DNA from: Candidatus Baltobacteraceae bacterium
GTDB lineage: Bacteria; Vulcanimicrobiota; Vulcanimicrobiia; Vulcanimicrobiales; Vulcanimicrobiaceae
Assembly (NCBI GenBank): GCA_035502855.1
Contig: DATJTX010000021.1
Span: forward strand, 266,753-330,752
DNA length: 64,000 nt
Direction of reading: 5' to 3'
The position numbers and the translations under genes were made by a program. The notes under the pieces were generated by a model. The model worked only from the letters and a program-made list of their open reading frames with translations. It did not search any database and was not told the DNA's origin. This document shows, piece after piece, positions 41,241 to 52,642 of the stretch; positions within the stretch are counted from its first letter, which is position 1, and each line of letters begins with the position of its first letter.

Positions 41241-42785
41241 ATGAGCAGGGGTGCGCGCTGGGCCGCCGGCATCGTTGCGGCGGTGGTGGCGATCGTTCAT
41301 TTGGCGACGGCCGGAGCGTACCACCTCTTCGCCAACGAACTCTACTTCATCGTCTGCGGCCGCCATCCGGCCTTCGGCTACGTCGACCAGCCGCCGCTCG
41401 TGCCGCTCCTCGCGGCGCTCATGCAGATCGGCGGCGTGAACGTCTGGCTCGAGCGTCTTCCCGGCGTCCTCGCTACGATCGCGCTGGTCCCCTTGACCGT
41501 CGCCTTCGCGCAATTGCTCGGTGCCAGTACGCGCGGGGCATGGCTTGCCGCGGTTGCCGTCGCGAGCGCGACGCTCGTCACCGCCATGTCGGGGACGCTC
41601 GGTACCTCGACCTTCGAGCCTCTCGGGTTCACCGCGGTTGCCTACTTGATCGCGCGCGCGCTGCGTCGCGATGAGCCGCATCTATATTGGTGGGCCGGCC
41701 TCGTCGGAGGCCTTACCTTCGAAACACGGTACGGGATCCTCATGTGGGGTGCCGGCATCGCGATCGGCCTGTTGCTCTGCGGTCCACGTTCGGTGTTCCG
41801 GTCGCGCGATCTCTGGATCGGCGCTGCAATTGCCGCGGCGATCGCACTGCCCAATGTGATCTGGCAAGCCGCGCACGGCTTTCCGTTTCTGGAGTTGGTG
41901 CGCAACGACAACTCGGGCAACTTCACCGGCGGCCCGATCGGCTTTACGCTCGGGCAGATCTTTCTGTTGAACGTCGTGCTCGCGCCGCTCTGGATCACCG
42001 GCATCATCGCGCCGTTCGTTCAAGGTCGCCTTGCACCGTTTCGTTTTCTCGCCGTCACCTTCGTCGTGACGGGCGCGCTGATCGTGATCACGCACGGCAA
42101 GGCGTATTATTATGCGGGCGCCTATCCGACGATCTTTGCGCTCGGTGCGGCTGCCTGCACGATGGTGCCGCGCGCGCTGGTCGCGCTCTGGGCCGTTCTC
42201 GCGGCTGCGAATGCTACGCTCGCGCTCCCGTACGTGCTCCCCGTCATGCCCGTCGCGCGCTTCAAGGCGATGCTCGATCGCAGCACGTTCAAGCCGCCGC
42301 CGATGGAGCGCGCCGGCATTGGCGCGCCGCTGATGCAGGTCTACTCCGGCGAGTTCGGCTGGCGCGAACTGGCCCGGATCGTCAGCGACGTGTATGCCTC
42401 GCTGCCGGAGGGCGATCGCGTCAGGGCGGCGATCTACGCACCGACCTACGCCGACGCGAGCGCGATCGACATCTACGGCACGAACCTGCCGCCCGCGATC
42501 AGTGGCAACAACCAATATTACCTGTGGGGTCCGCGCGGGTACGACGGTTCGGTCGTCATCGCGGTCAATGCCGATCCGGCCTATTGGGCCGGGATCTGCG
42601 CCTCGGCGCGCGTCATCGCGCACACGGAAGAGTCTCCCTACGCAATGCCCTATGAAGTGAACCAGCCGATCGTGCTCTGCCGCGGCATGCACCCGCCGCT
42701 GCCGCAGCAATGGGCGAATTTCAAACACTACGGTATCGAGAATCCGGGCGTCGGTGCTCCATCATGGGAGCATCGGCGAGCTTAA
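41241..42785 (+). CDS. GT39/ArnT-like membrane glycosyltransferase
   Basis: A 514-residue membrane protein with about 10-12 transmembrane helices in the first 350 residues. The early periplasmic loop carries FANELYFIVCGRHPAFGYVDQPPLVP, where the acidic residue is in place of the usual catalytic Asp of GT39/GT83 enzymes. ETRYGILMW and THGKAYYYAGAYP are also family-typical. The C-terminal 170 residues are soluble and probably periplasmic. It should transfer a sugar from a polyprenyl-phosphate donor to a lipid or protein. Donor and acceptor are unknown. Confidence 0.8.
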   Translation: MSRGARWAAGIVAAVVAIVHLATAGAYHLFANELYFIVCGRHPAFGYVDQPPLVPLLAALMQIGGVNVWLERLPGVLATIALVPLTVAFAQLLGASTRGAWLAAVAVASATLVTAMSGTLGTSTFEPLGFTAVAYLIARALRRDEPHLYWWAGLVGGLTFETRYGILMWGAGIAIGLLLCGPRSVFRSRDLWIGAAIAAAIALPNVIWQAAHGFPFLELVRNDNSGNFTGGPIGFTLGQIFLLNVVLAPLWITGIIAPFVQGRLAPFRFLAVTFVVTGALIVITHGKAYYYAGAYPTIFALGAAACTMVPRALVALWAVLAAANATLALPYVLPVMPVARFKAMLDRSTFKPPPMERAGIGAPLMQVYSGEFGWRELARIVSDVYASLPEGDRVRAAIYAPTYADASAIDIYGTNLPPAISGNNQYYLWGPRGYDGSVVIAVNADPAYWAGICASARVIAHTEESPYAMPYEVNQPIVLCRGMHPPLPQQWANFKHYGIENPGVGAPSWEHRRA

Positions 42786-43456
42786 GCATTCGGCGCCAAC
42801 GACGTCTGCAGCAGCGTGAAGCGCTGCTCTTGGATGGCGTGAATCGCCCATACGCCTGCCGGTACGAGCATCGCGTTCGGCACCAGGTGGCGGGTGAGAT
42901 CGTCGTACACGGTGTCCTCCGGTTTATCGACCGTTCGCGCGAACATCGCGGCGAAGCCGTGCGCGGCATTGTTGCAGATAAAGAAGTACGCGCCGGCGTC
43001 GGCGATGAGCGCGCTGATCGAGGCGTCGTTTTTTCCGCCCTGGCGACGTAGGCACGGGTTGCCGGTCCCGCCGTCGCTGCGCACGGAGGCAATCTGCTTC
43101 CCTAGCCTGTTTGCCAGGTTCTTTTGCTCGAACGGAATGACGTAGCGATTCCAGATCCAATCGTCGAAACCCAACAGAATCGCAGGGCCGTGATAGAGCA
43201 CCGCGACCGGAAAGACGTCGCCGGACGCAACGCCGACGTCGTGATATGCGCTCAGCGTGTTGCGCATTGCGCCGAAAACCTCGCCGCCGTCAATCTCGAC
43301 CGAGGCGAAGAGATGTTTGTGCGACTGCGCTCCATCGAGCAGTTCGGTAAACGCCGTTAGATCGAAATCGAGCTTCGCGCCTTTGGCCCCGGCCGCGACC
43401 GGTATCGCCGCGGCGGCTAACGTGCCGGCGATGAGAAAATCCTTACGCGAGGTCAT
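42782..43456 (-). CDS. exported protein of unknown function (possibly DsrE-like)
   Basis: A 224-residue protein with a signal-like start (MTSRKDFLIAGTLAAAAIPVAAG). The main body has an alpha/beta pattern (HKHLFASVEIDGGEVFGAMRN, FPVAVLYHGPAILLGFDDW, GAYFFICNNAAHGFAAMF, NAMLVPAGVWAIHAIQEQRF). This order resembles DsrE-type proteins that bind sulfur through a cysteine, here CNNAAHG. The assignment is weak. It lies 18 bases upstream of the carboxyltransferase end on the same strand order, so it is downstream of that gene and perhaps co-transcribed. Confidence 0.5.
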   Translation of the reverse strand: MTSRKDFLIAGTLAAAAIPVAAGAKGAKLDFDLTAFTELLDGAQSHKHLFASVEIDGGEVFGAMRNTLSAYHDVGVASGDVFPVAVLYHGPAILLGFDDWIWNRYVIPFEQKNLANRLGKQIASVRSDGGTGNPCLRRQGGKNDASISALIADAGAYFFICNNAAHGFAAMFARTVDKPEDTVYDDLTRHLVPNAMLVPAGVWAIHAIQEQRFTLLQTSLAPNA

Positions 43457-43474
43457 GCGTGCTCCTTGACGGGT

Positions 43475-45028
<1,554 letters not shown>

Positions 45029-45077
45029 CGAATCGGACTTGCACGAGAAATGAGGTTGCCCCTGGCGGTGGCTCGGA

Positions 45078-46619
45078 TCATTCCGCGCCGATGGCCACCG
45101 GCGCGGGAGCGCCGTGAGCGACCCGCGCGGGACGCAGCAAGAGCACGAGCGGGGTGAGAATGAACGTCACGACGCCGAGGAAGTAGAATGCATCCGCGAA
45201 TGCCATCGTATTCGCTTGCTGCGCCACCAGCGCGGCCACGCTGGTGAGCGGCGCATGCGCCTGGAGAGCGTGCTGAACGGCGGGACTTGAAAGCGTGATC
45301 TGCGCCGCCAGGTGATCCTGATGAAACGCACCGCGCCGGTCGAGCAGCGTCACCAACACTGCGGTCGAAACCGAACCGCCGAGTTGCTGGCACAGATTCA
45401 GCAGCGCCGTGGCCTTTTGCGTCTCGATCCCGTGGACCGAGGTCAGGACGGTAACCGCAAGCGGAACGAAGATCAAACCGAAGCCGATGCCGCCGAGAAC
45501 CAGCGGAAAGATGAACGTCTCGAAGACGCTGTTCGTGGTCAGGACTTTCGCCGTGTCGATGTTGGCGATGCCGACGATGATGAAGCCGACCGCGAGGAGC
45601 ACTTGCGCGGGGATCTTCAACCGGTTCAGAAGGCCGAGCGTGATGAAGGTCATGACCATGATCCCGAGCGCGCGGCACAAGATCGAGAGGCCCGAGAGCG
45701 TTGCGGTGAAGTTCAGGAGCAACTGCTGGAATTGCGGTGCGAGAATGATCCCGCCGAAGAGCGAGAATGCCAGCGCCATCCCGAGCAGACAGCCGGCGGC
45801 AACCGTTCGATTGCGGATCAGGATGCCGATGTCGACGATCGGGTTTTTCACGACCCGCAGCTCCCAGTAGATAAAGGCCGCGAGCGAGGAGACGGAAAGC
45901 GCGGCGGTCAGGAGGATGTTCGTGTCGCTGAACCAGTCGTACCGTTCGCCCTCGTCGAGCACGTATTGCAGACAACCCAACCCCGTCGCCATGAGGGCGA
46001 GCCCGACCCCGTCGACCGACGGGCGTCCGTGGCGCGGCGGATCGCGCAGCAGCATCGCGCAGAGAACACCGGAGATGACTCCCGGGACGATGTTGACGTA
46101 GAAGATCCAATTCCAGGAAAGCGAGTCGGTCAGCACGCCGCCGAGCGTCGGTCCGATCGACGGACCGACCACCGCACCGATCGAGGTGAGCGCTTGACTC
46201 AAGCCGAGTTGCCGGGCGGGAAACGTGTCACGCATGATCGCTTGGCCGGTGGCGATCAATCCGCCGCCGCACAGACCTTGCAGGACGCGAAAGAAGATGA
46301 GCGAGCTCAGCGTCGTCGCGGTCCCGCACAGTCCCGAGGTGATCGTGAAGCCGACGATCGCGCCGACGTAGTAATTGCGCCGGCCGAAGACCTGCTGCAG
46401 CCAGGGCGTGAGCGGGATGACGATCACCGCCGCGATGATGTACCCGGTGACGATCCAGGCGCCGTCGTCGAAGTTTGCGCCGAGGTTGCCCTGAATCGTC
46501 GGGAGTGCGACGTTGACGATGGTGGCGTCCAGCACTTGCAGGAGTGTCGCCGACATCACGCCGACGACGATGAGCCACCGCCGCGCGCCGAACTCGACCA
46601 GCTCCTCGTGTGACTGCAT
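45078..46619 (-). CDS. DHA2-family MFS multidrug exporter (EmrB-like)
   Basis: A 513-residue drug:H+ antiporter with 14 predicted transmembrane helices. Family motifs are [18 protein letters not shown] in helix 1, [13 protein letters not shown] in loop 2-3, [19 protein letters not shown] in helix 4 and [25 protein letters not shown] in helix 5. No EmrA membrane-fusion gene is adjacent. The divergent TetR gene and the palindrome at 46656-46673 imply control by a toxic or electrophilic ligand. Confidence 0.9.
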   Translation of the reverse strand: MQSHEELVEFGARRWLIVVGVMSATLLQVLDATIVNVALPTIQGNLGANFDDGAWIVTGYIIAAVIVIPLTPWLQQVFGRRNYYVGAIVGFTITSGLCGTATTLSSLIFFRVLQGLCGGGLIATGQAIMRDTFPARQLGLSQALTSIGAVVGPSIGPTLGGVLTDSLSWNWIFYVNIVPGVISGVLCAMLLRDPPRHGRPSVDGVGLALMATGLGCLQYVLDEGERYDWFSDTNILLTAALSVSSLAAFIYWELRVVKNPIVDIGILIRNRTVAAGCLLGMALAFSLFGGIILAPQFQQLLLNFTATLSGLSILCRALGIMVMTFITLGLLNRLKIPAQVLLAVGFIIVGIANIDTAKVLTTNSVFETFIFPLVLGGIGFGLIFVPLAVTVLTSVHGIETQKATALLNLCQQLGGSVSTAVLVTLLDRRGAFHQDHLAAQITLSSPAVQHALQAHAPLTSVAALVAQQANTMAFADAFYFLGVVTFILTPLVLLLRPARVAHGAPAPVAIGAE

Positions 46620-46655
46620 GCCGTTCGTGCAACGCCCTCAAGGATGTCAAAGGTT

Positions 46656-46673
46656 ACAGACCGAACGGTCTGT
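46656..46673. promoter_or_regulatory. TetR/NemR-type operator
   Basis: ACAGACCGAACGGTCTGT is an inverted repeat with 8-bp arms and a 2-base centre. It lies between the DHA2 exporter start (46619) and the TetR start (46678), 4 bases before the latter. It contains AGACC-N4-GGTCT, the pattern of NemR operators. Binding here would repress both genes. Confidence 0.7.
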
Positions 46674-46677
46674 TTTT

Positions 46678-47268
46678 ATGAGGGGTTCGAAACGGCGGGC
46701 CGCGATCCTCGCGTCGGCCGCCCCGATCTTCAACCGGCGCGGGTTCGCGGGCACGTCGATCGCCGACATTCTCGAAGCGACCGAGTTGGAGAAGGGCGGC
46801 CTCTACAACCATTTCGCGAGCAAGGAAGAACTTGCGGTGGAAGCGTTCGACTATGCTTACGCGCAAGTCGACGCGTACTTCACCAAAGCGTTGCTCGCCG
46901 TCGCGCCGGGACTGGCACGGATCCGCGCGTACATCGACGCGTTCGAGCGGTATTGCGAGCGGCCGGTTATCGACGGCGGCTGTCCGGTGATGAACGTGTG
47001 CATCGAAGCCGACGACGCGCTGCCGTTCCTGCGCGAACGCGTTGCTGACGCCTTTCAGGTGATGCGCGCGCTCGTGCATCGGAACTTGCGGCGCGCCGTT
47101 TCCACCGGCGAGTTGCGCGCGACGATGGATCTCGAGCAAGCGACGGATTTCGTCGTCGCCTCACTCGAGGGGGCCGTCTTACTCGTCCGAGGGTTGCGTT
47201 CGCGCGCGCATTCGCGCAACGTGTGCGGCGCGTTGCGCGCTTGGCTCGACGAGCAATGTGCGACCTAA
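46678..47268 (+). CDS. TetR-family regulator (NemR-like)
   Basis: A 196-residue repressor. The helix-turn-helix is ILASAAPIFNRRGFAGTSIADILEATELEKGGLYNHFASKEEL near the N-terminus. The ligand domain has GGCPVMNVCIEADD, which matches the GGC-x2-N segment of NemR-type proteins whose cysteine senses reactive electrophiles. It is therefore likely that the divergent exporter and the two genes downstream respond to such compounds. ATG 46678 follows the operator with very short spacing and no clear ribosome-binding site, so the message may be almost leaderless. Confidence 0.88.
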   Translation: MRGSKRRAAILASAAPIFNRRGFAGTSIADILEATELEKGGLYNHFASKEELAVEAFDYAYAQVDAYFTKALLAVAPGLARIRAYIDAFERYCERPVIDGGCPVMNVCIEADDALPFLRERVADAFQVMRALVHRNLRRAVSTGELRATMDLEQATDFVVASLEGAVLLVRGLRSRAHSRNVCGALRAWLDEQCAT

Positions 47269-48128
47269 CCATTCCCGCGCTCGACGGCGCCGCACTGCGC
47301 GCCACGCTGTTCGAGCCGCAGGAGGCGCGCGCCGCGGTGATAATCAGCGGCGCGACGGCTGTGCCGCGCGGTTACTACGGCGGCTTGGCAGCCTATCTCG
47401 CGACGCTGGGCGCGGCGGTTGTTACCTATGACTACCGCGGATCGGGCGAGCCGCCGTCCGTGTTGCGCCGCTCGAGAGCGCGCATGCGCGATTGGGGGGA
47501 ACTCGACGCGCCCGGCGTCATCGCGTGGATGCGCGAACGCTACCCGCTTGCGCGGCTGCATCTGGTCGGACATTCGTACGGCGGTCACGCACTCTTGCTC
47601 GCGCCGAACAATCACGAGATCGCGCGTGCCGTCACGATTGCTTCCGGTTTGGGCTATTGGGGATACGTGACGCCGCGCGAGCGCTATCGCGTCTACCTGC
47701 TGATGCGATTCGTTACGCCGCTGGCGGTCGCGATTTGCGGCTATTCACCCGGATCGCGGATGGGTTTCGGCGAGGACCTGGCGCCCGGCGTGGCGCGCGA
47801 ATGGAGCCGCTGGGTCATGAATCCAAGGTATTTCCTCGACGATCCGACGCTGACGTCGTTACGCAACGGCGCGAACTATCACGGCTCGCTGCTCATGTTG
47901 GCGCCGAGCGATGACGCGTGGATCACGCGTGCGGCGATCGAGGGATTGGCGGCGGTGTTTACCGGTACGCAGCCGGAGATCCGCGAGATCGATCCGCCCG
48001 CCTACGGCGTGAAAGCGATCGGACACATGGGATTTTTCCGCTCCGCCAATGCGGCGGCGTGGCGGATCGTCAGCGACGCACTCTCTTTGGAGGAAGATCA
48101 TGCAAGTGGCGCACGAGCGCACGTTTAA
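47256..48128 (+). CDS. alpha/beta hydrolase (serine aminopeptidase-like)
   Basis: A 290-residue hydrolase. The oxyanion strand is AAVIISGATAVPRGYYGGLAAYL, the YDYRGSGEPP turn is typical, and the nucleophile elbow is LVGHSYGGHALLL with Ser near residue 106. The acid is plausible in LAPSDDAWITR and the histidine in IGHMGFFRSAN. This motif set matches uncharacterised esterase-type hydrolases of the Hydrolase_4 group. It overlaps the TetR gene by 13 bases and the thioesterase gene by 29 bases, so the three form an operon. Confidence 0.82.
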   Translation: MCDLTIPALDGAALRATLFEPQEARAAVIISGATAVPRGYYGGLAAYLATLGAAVVTYDYRGSGEPPSVLRRSRARMRDWGELDAPGVIAWMRERYPLARLHLVGHSYGGHALLLAPNNHEIARAVTIASGLGYWGYVTPRERYRVYLLMRFVTPLAVAICGYSPGSRMGFGEDLAPGVAREWSRWVMNPRYFLDDPTLTSLRNGANYHGSLLMLAPSDDAWITRAAIEGLAAVFTGTQPEIREIDPPAYGVKAIGHMGFFRSANAAAWRIVSDALSLEEDHASGARAHV

Positions 48129-48618
48129 CTGGACCGATTTTCGCGAAGTAGCGCGCGGCATGGCAGGGCGCCCGCATTTGGAATGGATGCAGGCGATGAT
48201 CGCCGGCGAAATTCCGCCGCCGCCGCTTGGCAGCGCCTTCGAGTTCGCCTTCGAAACGGCGGAACCGGGGCGCGTCACTTTTTCGGTTGCAGCCCATGAG
48301 TGGGCCGCCAACCCCGCCGGGGTGGTGCACGGCGGATTTATCTCGACGCTGCTCGATACGGTGCTGACGCTTTGCGTGCAGACGAAGCTCCCGCAAGATC
48401 GGTTGGCAACGACGACCGATTTGCACGTGCGCTTCGTACGGCCGGCCACGCCGAACGGCCAGCGCCTGCGCGCGGAAGCGACCGCGGTCCATATCGGCTC
48501 GACGATGGCCACCGCCGAAGGCCGCGTTTACGATGCGGCCGGGAAGATGGTCGCGCATGGGACGACAGCCCTCGCGATCATTGCTTTTCCCGGTGCGAGC
48601 GACGCGGGCAGGCGCTAG
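48100..48618 (+). CDS. PaaI-type hotdog thioesterase
   Basis: A 172-residue acyl-CoA thioesterase. The hotdog helix has NPAGVVHGGFISTLLDTVLT, with the HGG motif and catalytic Asp typical of PaaI/YbgC-like enzymes. The strand TTTDLHVRFVRPA and the end GKMVAHGTTALAII follow. ATG 48100 has a good ribosome-binding site, GGAGGAAG, inside the hydrolase gene. Substrate unknown; clustering with an ester hydrolase and efflux pump may mean detoxification. Confidence 0.85.
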   Translation: MQVAHERTFNWTDFREVARGMAGRPHLEWMQAMIAGEIPPPPLGSAFEFAFETAEPGRVTFSVAAHEWAANPAGVVHGGFISTLLDTVLTLCVQTKLPQDRLATTTDLHVRFVRPATPNGQRLRAEATAVHIGSTMATAEGRVYDAAGKMVAHGTTALAIIAFPGASDAGRR

Positions 48619-48622
48619 TGCC

Positions 48623-48934
48623 CTACCAAATCCCCAGCATCGCTTTGACGTCGTCCGACGCCATGGTCGCCGGATCCCAGGGCGGCGAGAAGGTAATATC
48701 GATGGTCGCTCCCTTGACCCCCTCGACCGCAAGGACGTGGTCCTCGACCGACTTCTTGAACATCGGACCGACCGGGCACATCGGCGAGGTTAGCGTCATG
48801 ACGACGCTCACGTACTCCCCGGCGTCCCCTTCCACGCTTACGTCGTAAACCAAGCCAAGCTCCAGGATCCCCAAGTTCAGCTCGGGGTCCTTCACGTCGG
48901 CCAGGGCGGTACGGATTTGATCGGTCGTCGGCAT
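48623..48934 (-). CDS. MIP18/DUF59-family iron-sulfur assembly protein
   Basis: A 103-residue protein with the DUF59 fold (MPTTDQIRTALADVKDPELN start, LGILELGLVYDVSVEGD, VVMTLTSPMCPVGPMFKKSV). The cysteine in TSPMCPVG is the conserved reactive residue of SufT/PaaD proteins, which help load Fe-S clusters. ATG 48934 starts directly at the domain; upstream sequence is repeat DNA. No suf operon is near, so the client is unknown. It is convergent with the thioesterase gene, 4 bases apart. Confidence 0.85.
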   Translation of the reverse strand: MPTTDQIRTALADVKDPELNLGILELGLVYDVSVEGDAGEYVSVVMTLTSPMCPVGPMFKKSVEDHVLAVEGVKGATIDITFSPPWDPATMASDDVKAMLGIW

Positions 48935-48956
48935 ACTTCTCATCTTAATACAGGAC

Positions 48957-49021
48957 GGTCCGCTCGGCCTACGGCCGACCGCGCATCCGGCGCTGCGGAC
49001 CTCCAGCCGCATCCTGCGGCT
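48957..49021. repeat. intergenic inverted-repeat cluster
   Basis: Three nested or adjacent hairpins lie upstream of clpC. The outer arms are GGTCCGC/GCGGACC (48957-49001), enclosing TCGGCC-TAC-GGCCGA (48964-48978). The third is AGCCGCA-TCC-TGCGGCT (49005-49021). The rest of the 232-base gap up to clpC contains a probable promoter near 49100-49125 (TAGAGTAAAATACTTG). No CIRCE or HAIR heat-shock box is seen. The hairpins could be a dispersed REP-like element or a transcript-end structure. Confidence 0.45.
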
Positions 49022-49166
49022 CGGCCGAGGCCCGGAGCGATGCGGGGGCGTACCGCCCGATACAAAAGAGTAAAGGGCGTCACGAAACCCGTCGTCGATG
49101 GGTAGCGTTAGAGTAAAATACTTGCGCGGGGCGCAAGGCCCGATTTCCCGGAGGAAAAGCCAAGCA

Positions 49167-51665
49167 ATGTCAATGTGGGAACCGTTCACCGAGCGCGCGA
49201 GACGCAGCATCGTGCTGGCTCAAGAAGAAGCGCAGCGCTTGGGGAACAACTACATCGGTACCGAGCACATCCTGCTCGGTATCATCTCGGAAGGCGAAAG
49301 CCTGGCCGCAAAAGTTCTCGAGTCGCTTGGCGTCAATCTGGCCAAGGTGCGGCAAGAGGTGGAAGCCATCGTCGGGCGCGGCGGTCAAACCGTGCAGCAA
49401 GAGATGGTCTTCACGCCGCGCGCGAAGCGCGTGATCGAACTTGCCTTCGAAGAGGCGCGCCAGCTCAACCACAACTACATCGGCACGGAGCATCTGTTGC
49501 TCGGCCTGATCCGCGAGGGCGAGGGCGTGGCCGCGCGGGTGCTGACCAACCTTGGCGTCGACCCGGCCAAAGTGCGCGTGCAAACCACATCGCTGCTCGG
49601 CGCCGAAGGCCAGCCGCCCGCGCCCAAGGGCAAGAGCAAGACGCCGACGCTCGATGCGTACGGCCGCGATCTCACGCAGCTCGCGCGCGAGAACAAACTC
49701 GATCCCGTGATCGGACGAAACAACGAGATCGAGCGCGTGATTCAAATTCTCTCGCGGCGCACCAAGAACAATCCGGCGTTGATCGGCGAACCGGGCGTCG
49801 GTAAGACCGCGATCGCCGAAGGTCTGGCACAGCGCGTCATCAAGGGCGATATTCCCGAGCCGCTGCGCGAGCGGCGCGTGATCACGCTCGATCTGGCGGG
49901 ACTCGTTGCCGGAACGAAGTACCGCGGTGAATTCGAAGAGCGGATGAAGCGCGTCATGGACGAAATCCGCGGCGCGGCGGGCGAGATCATCCTGTTCATC
50001 GACGAGTTGCACACGCTGGTGGGCGCCGGCGCAGCCGAGGGCGCGATCGATGCAAGCAACATCATCAAACCTGCGCTCGCGCGCGGCGAACTGCAGTGCA
50101 TCGGCGCGACCACGCTCAACGAATTTCGCAAGCACATCGAGAAGGACTCGGCGCTCGAGCGGCGCTTCCAGCCGGTCATGGTCGGCGAGCCGTCGGTCGA
50201 AGAGACGGTCGAGATCCTGATGGGCCTGCGCGATCGTTACGAAGCCCATCACAAGGTGCAAATCACCGACCAGGCGTTGGCAGCGGCGGCAAAGCTTTCG
50301 GACCGCTACATCACCGATCGCTTCCTGCCCGACAAGGCCGTCGACCTGATCGACGAAGCCAGCTCGCGCGTGCGCCTGCAGGCCACGTTGCCGCCGGCGG
50401 AGATTCGCGAGGTCGACGCGCAACTGCGCCGCGTGATCGCCGAGAAAGAATCGGTCGTCAAGAACCAGGAGTTCGAGAAGGCTGCTTCGATTCGCGATCG
50501 CGAGGAGAAGCTGCGGCTGGAGAAGTCGCGCCTCGAGGGCGAGTGGCAAGAGAAGAAAGCGCAGAACGCCGATAAGCCCTTGCGCGTCACCGAGGAAAAC
50601 GTCGCCGAGATCGTCTCGTCGTGGACCAAGATTCCGGTCAGCCGTCTCGCCCAAGCCGAGACCGAAAAACTGCTCAACATGGGCGCGAAGCTGCACGAGC
50701 GCATCGTCGGTCAGGACGAAGGAATCAACGTGATCACGCGAGCGATCCGGCGCTCCCGCGCGGGGTTGAAAAACCCGAATCGTCCGATCGGCTCGTTTCT
50801 CTTTCTCGGCCCGACCGGCGTCGGCAAAACCGAGGTCGCGCGAAGCCTGGCCGAGTTCATGTTCGACGACGAAGAGTCGATGATCCGCATCGACATGTCG
50901 GAGTACATGGAGAAGTATTCGGTCTCGCGCCTGGTCGGCGCACCTCCGGGATACGTCGGCTATGAGGAAGGCGGCCAGCTCACCGAAGCGGTGCGCCGCC
51001 GTCCGTACTCGGTCGTGCTGCTCGATGAAATCGAAAAGGCGCACCCCGACGTCTTCAACCTGCTGCTGCAAGTGCTCGACGACGGCCGCCTGACCGATTC
51101 TCAAGGGCGCCAGGTCGATTTCAAAAACACCGTGATCATCATGACCTCGAACGTCGGTGCGGCAGGAATGCAAACGACGACCGACATCGGGTTCCGGCCG
51201 CAAAAAGGCAGCGAGGACGACGAGACCAAGGGCTACGAACGGATGAAGAACAAGGTGCTCGAGGAGGTCAAGCACACCTTCCGGCCCGAGTTCCTCAATC
51301 GCGTCGACGAGGTCGTCGTCTTCCATCAGCTCAGCAAAGCGCAGATCGAAGAGATCGTCGGACTCGAACTGGAGAAAGTGCTGCGCGAGGTTCGCGCGCA
51401 AGACATGCATCTCAAGGTTACCGACGCGGCGAAGACGTTGCTCGCGAAGAAGGGCTGGGACCCGCAGTTCGGCGCGCGTCCGCTGCGTCGCGCGATTCAA
51501 CGCAACGTCGAGGATGAGCTGGCCGAGGAGATGCTCAAGGGAACCTTCGTCGCCGGCGATCACGTGCTGGCCGATGTCGATTCCGACGATCCCGAGAAGT
51601 TGAAGTTCTCGAAGATTCCGTCGATCGAACTCCCGGCGGAACCGAGCGAACCCGCCCACGCATGA
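49167..51665 (+). CDS. clpC: ATP-dependent Clp protease ATP-binding subunit ClpC
   Basis: An 832-residue AAA+ unfoldase. Two Clp-N repeats occupy residues 1-145 ([20 protein letters not shown]). AAA-1 has Walker [15 protein letters not shown] and Walker [15 protein letters not shown]-containing middle domain has [21 protein letters not shown]-2 has Walker [16 protein letters not shown] and Walker [18 protein letters not shown]-terminal domain follows. The UVR motif distinguishes it from ClpB and ClpA. It delivers substrates to ClpP, which is encoded elsewhere. ATG 49167 is preceded by GGAGGAAAAG. No CtsR/McsAB genes adjoin it. It overlaps nadR by four bases. Confidence 0.95.
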   Translation: MSMWEPFTERARRSIVLAQEEAQRLGNNYIGTEHILLGIISEGESLAAKVLESLGVNLAKVRQEVEAIVGRGGQTVQQEMVFTPRAKRVIELAFEEARQLNHNYIGTEHLLLGLIREGEGVAARVLTNLGVDPAKVRVQTTSLLGAEGQPPAPKGKSKTPTLDAYGRDLTQLARENKLDPVIGRNNEIERVIQILSRRTKNNPALIGEPGVGKTAIAEGLAQRVIKGDIPEPLRERRVITLDLAGLVAGTKYRGEFEERMKRVMDEIRGAAGEIILFIDELHTLVGAGAAEGAIDASNIIKPALARGELQCIGATTLNEFRKHIEKDSALERRFQPVMVGEPSVEETVEILMGLRDRYEAHHKVQITDQALAAAAKLSDRYITDRFLPDKAVDLIDEASSRVRLQATLPPAEIREVDAQLRRVIAEKESVVKNQEFEKAASIRDREEKLRLEKSRLEGEWQEKKAQNADKPLRVTEENVAEIVSSWTKIPVSRLAQAETEKLLNMGAKLHERIVGQDEGINVITRAIRRSRAGLKNPNRPIGSFLFLGPTGVGKTEVARSLAEFMFDDEESMIRIDMSEYMEKYSVSRLVGAPPGYVGYEEGGQLTEAVRRRPYSVVLLDEIEKAHPDVFNLLLQVLDDGRLTDSQGRQVDFKNTVIIMTSNVGAAGMQTTTDIGFRPQKGSEDDETKGYERMKNKVLEEVKHTFRPEFLNRVDEVVVFHQLSKAQIEEIVGLELEKVLREVRAQDMHLKVTDAAKTLLAKKGWDPQFGARPLRRAIQRNVEDELAEEMLKGTFVAGDHVLADVDSDDPEKLKFSKIPSIELPAEPSEPAHA

Positions 51666-52642
51666 CGACCGGCCTCGCGGCCGGCAAGTTCGACCCGCCG
51701 CACCGCGGGCACGCCCTGTTGATCGACACGGCGCGCGCGCGGTGCGATCGTTTGATCGTGCTGGTCGTGGACTACGCACGGCAGACGGTGCCGGCGGCGC
51801 TGCGCGCCCACTGGCTGCGCGAGATCCATCCCGGCGCCGACGTGCGAGTTATTCCCGACGATCCCGCGATCTCGGCCGAACAGACCGATGAAGAGGCGCA
51901 GTGGATTCGTGCGTTCCTCGGTAACGAGGCGATCGACGTCTTCTTCAGCTCGGAGCATTACGGCGAGGCGCTCGCACGTGCGCTGGGAGCAAGCCACTAC
52001 ATGGTCGACCGCGAGCGCGCGATGGTGCCCGTCACCGGGACGATGGTCCGCCGCGATCCGGTTGCGATGCTCGACTGGCTCGAACCGTGCGTGCGCGCGT
52101 ACTATGTGCCGCGGGTGGGGGTCGTCGGTTCGGAGTCGACCGGGAAGAGCTGGCTCTGCGAGCGGCTTGCCGCGCACTACGGCACGGTTTGGGTTGCCGA
52201 ATACGGACGTGAATACACGCTGGAGAAGGCGCGCTCGGGAAAGCTCGGCCGATGGGTCGACGACGAATTCGTCCATATCGCGTTCGAGCAGCAGCGGCGC
52301 GAGGACGAAGCCGCCCGGCGTGCCAATCGCGTACTGTTGTGCGATACCGACGCGCTAGCGTCGAAGATATGGTTCGAACGCTACATGGAGCGCGAACCCA
52401 CGCGCTGGCCGCTCGATCCTACGCGCATCGCGCTCTATCTGCTCACGTATCCGGACGTGCCCTTCGTCGCCGACGAGATCCGTGATGGCGAGCACAAACG
52501 CTACTGGATGTACGAACGATTCATCGAGATGCTCACGCAACTAGGTCATCGTTTCACCGTGTTGCGGGGAACGTATGACGAGCGCGATCGCCAAGCCGTC
52601 GAAGCGATCGACGCACTGCTCGAACACGAGGTGAAGCCGTGA
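51662..52642 (+). CDS. nadR: NadR-type NMN adenylyltransferase/ribosylnicotinamide kinase
   Basis: A 326-residue bifunctional NAD-salvage enzyme. The N-terminal nucleotidyltransferase domain starts [18 protein letters not shown], with the HxGH motif. The kinase domain from about residue 150 has the P-loop [18 protein letters not shown] and a later [10 protein letters not shown] motif. The N-terminal HTH repressor domain of enterobacterial NadR is missing. It converts nicotinamide riboside to NMN and NMN to NAD. The overlap with clpC (ATGA) indicates co-transcription, an odd pairing without obvious functional logic. Confidence 0.88.
   Translation: MTTGLAAGKFDPPHRGHALLIDTARARCDRLIVLVVDYARQTVPAALRAHWLREIHPGADVRVIPDDPAISAEQTDEEAQWIRAFLGNEAIDVFFSSEHYGEALARALGASHYMVDRERAMVPVTGTMVRRDPVAMLDWLEPCVRAYYVPRVGVVGSESTGKSWLCERLAAHYGTVWVAEYGREYTLEKARSGKLGRWVDDEFVHIAFEQQRREDEAARRANRVLLCDTDALASKIWFERYMEREPTRWPLDPTRIALYLLTYPDVPFVADEIRDGEHKRYWMYERFIEMLTQLGHRFTVLRGTYDERDRQAVEAIDALLEHEVKP

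Noticed and set aside
45312..46613. A 433-codon plus-strand frame opposite the DHA2 exporter gene
   Set aside because: The translation is almost entirely Arg, Asp, Glu and Gln, the mirror of a membrane protein, so it is not a gene.
48935..49166. CIRCE or HspR-type heat-shock operator upstream of clpC
   Set aside because: Neither TTAGCACTC-N9-GAGTGCTAA nor a CTTGAGT/ACTCAAG pair is present; only unrelated hairpins are seen.
49170..51779. An 869-codon open frame antisense to clpC, longer than clpC itself
   Set aside because: It is a by-product of high GC and codon bias opposite a very well conserved gene, and its translation has no domain-like features.
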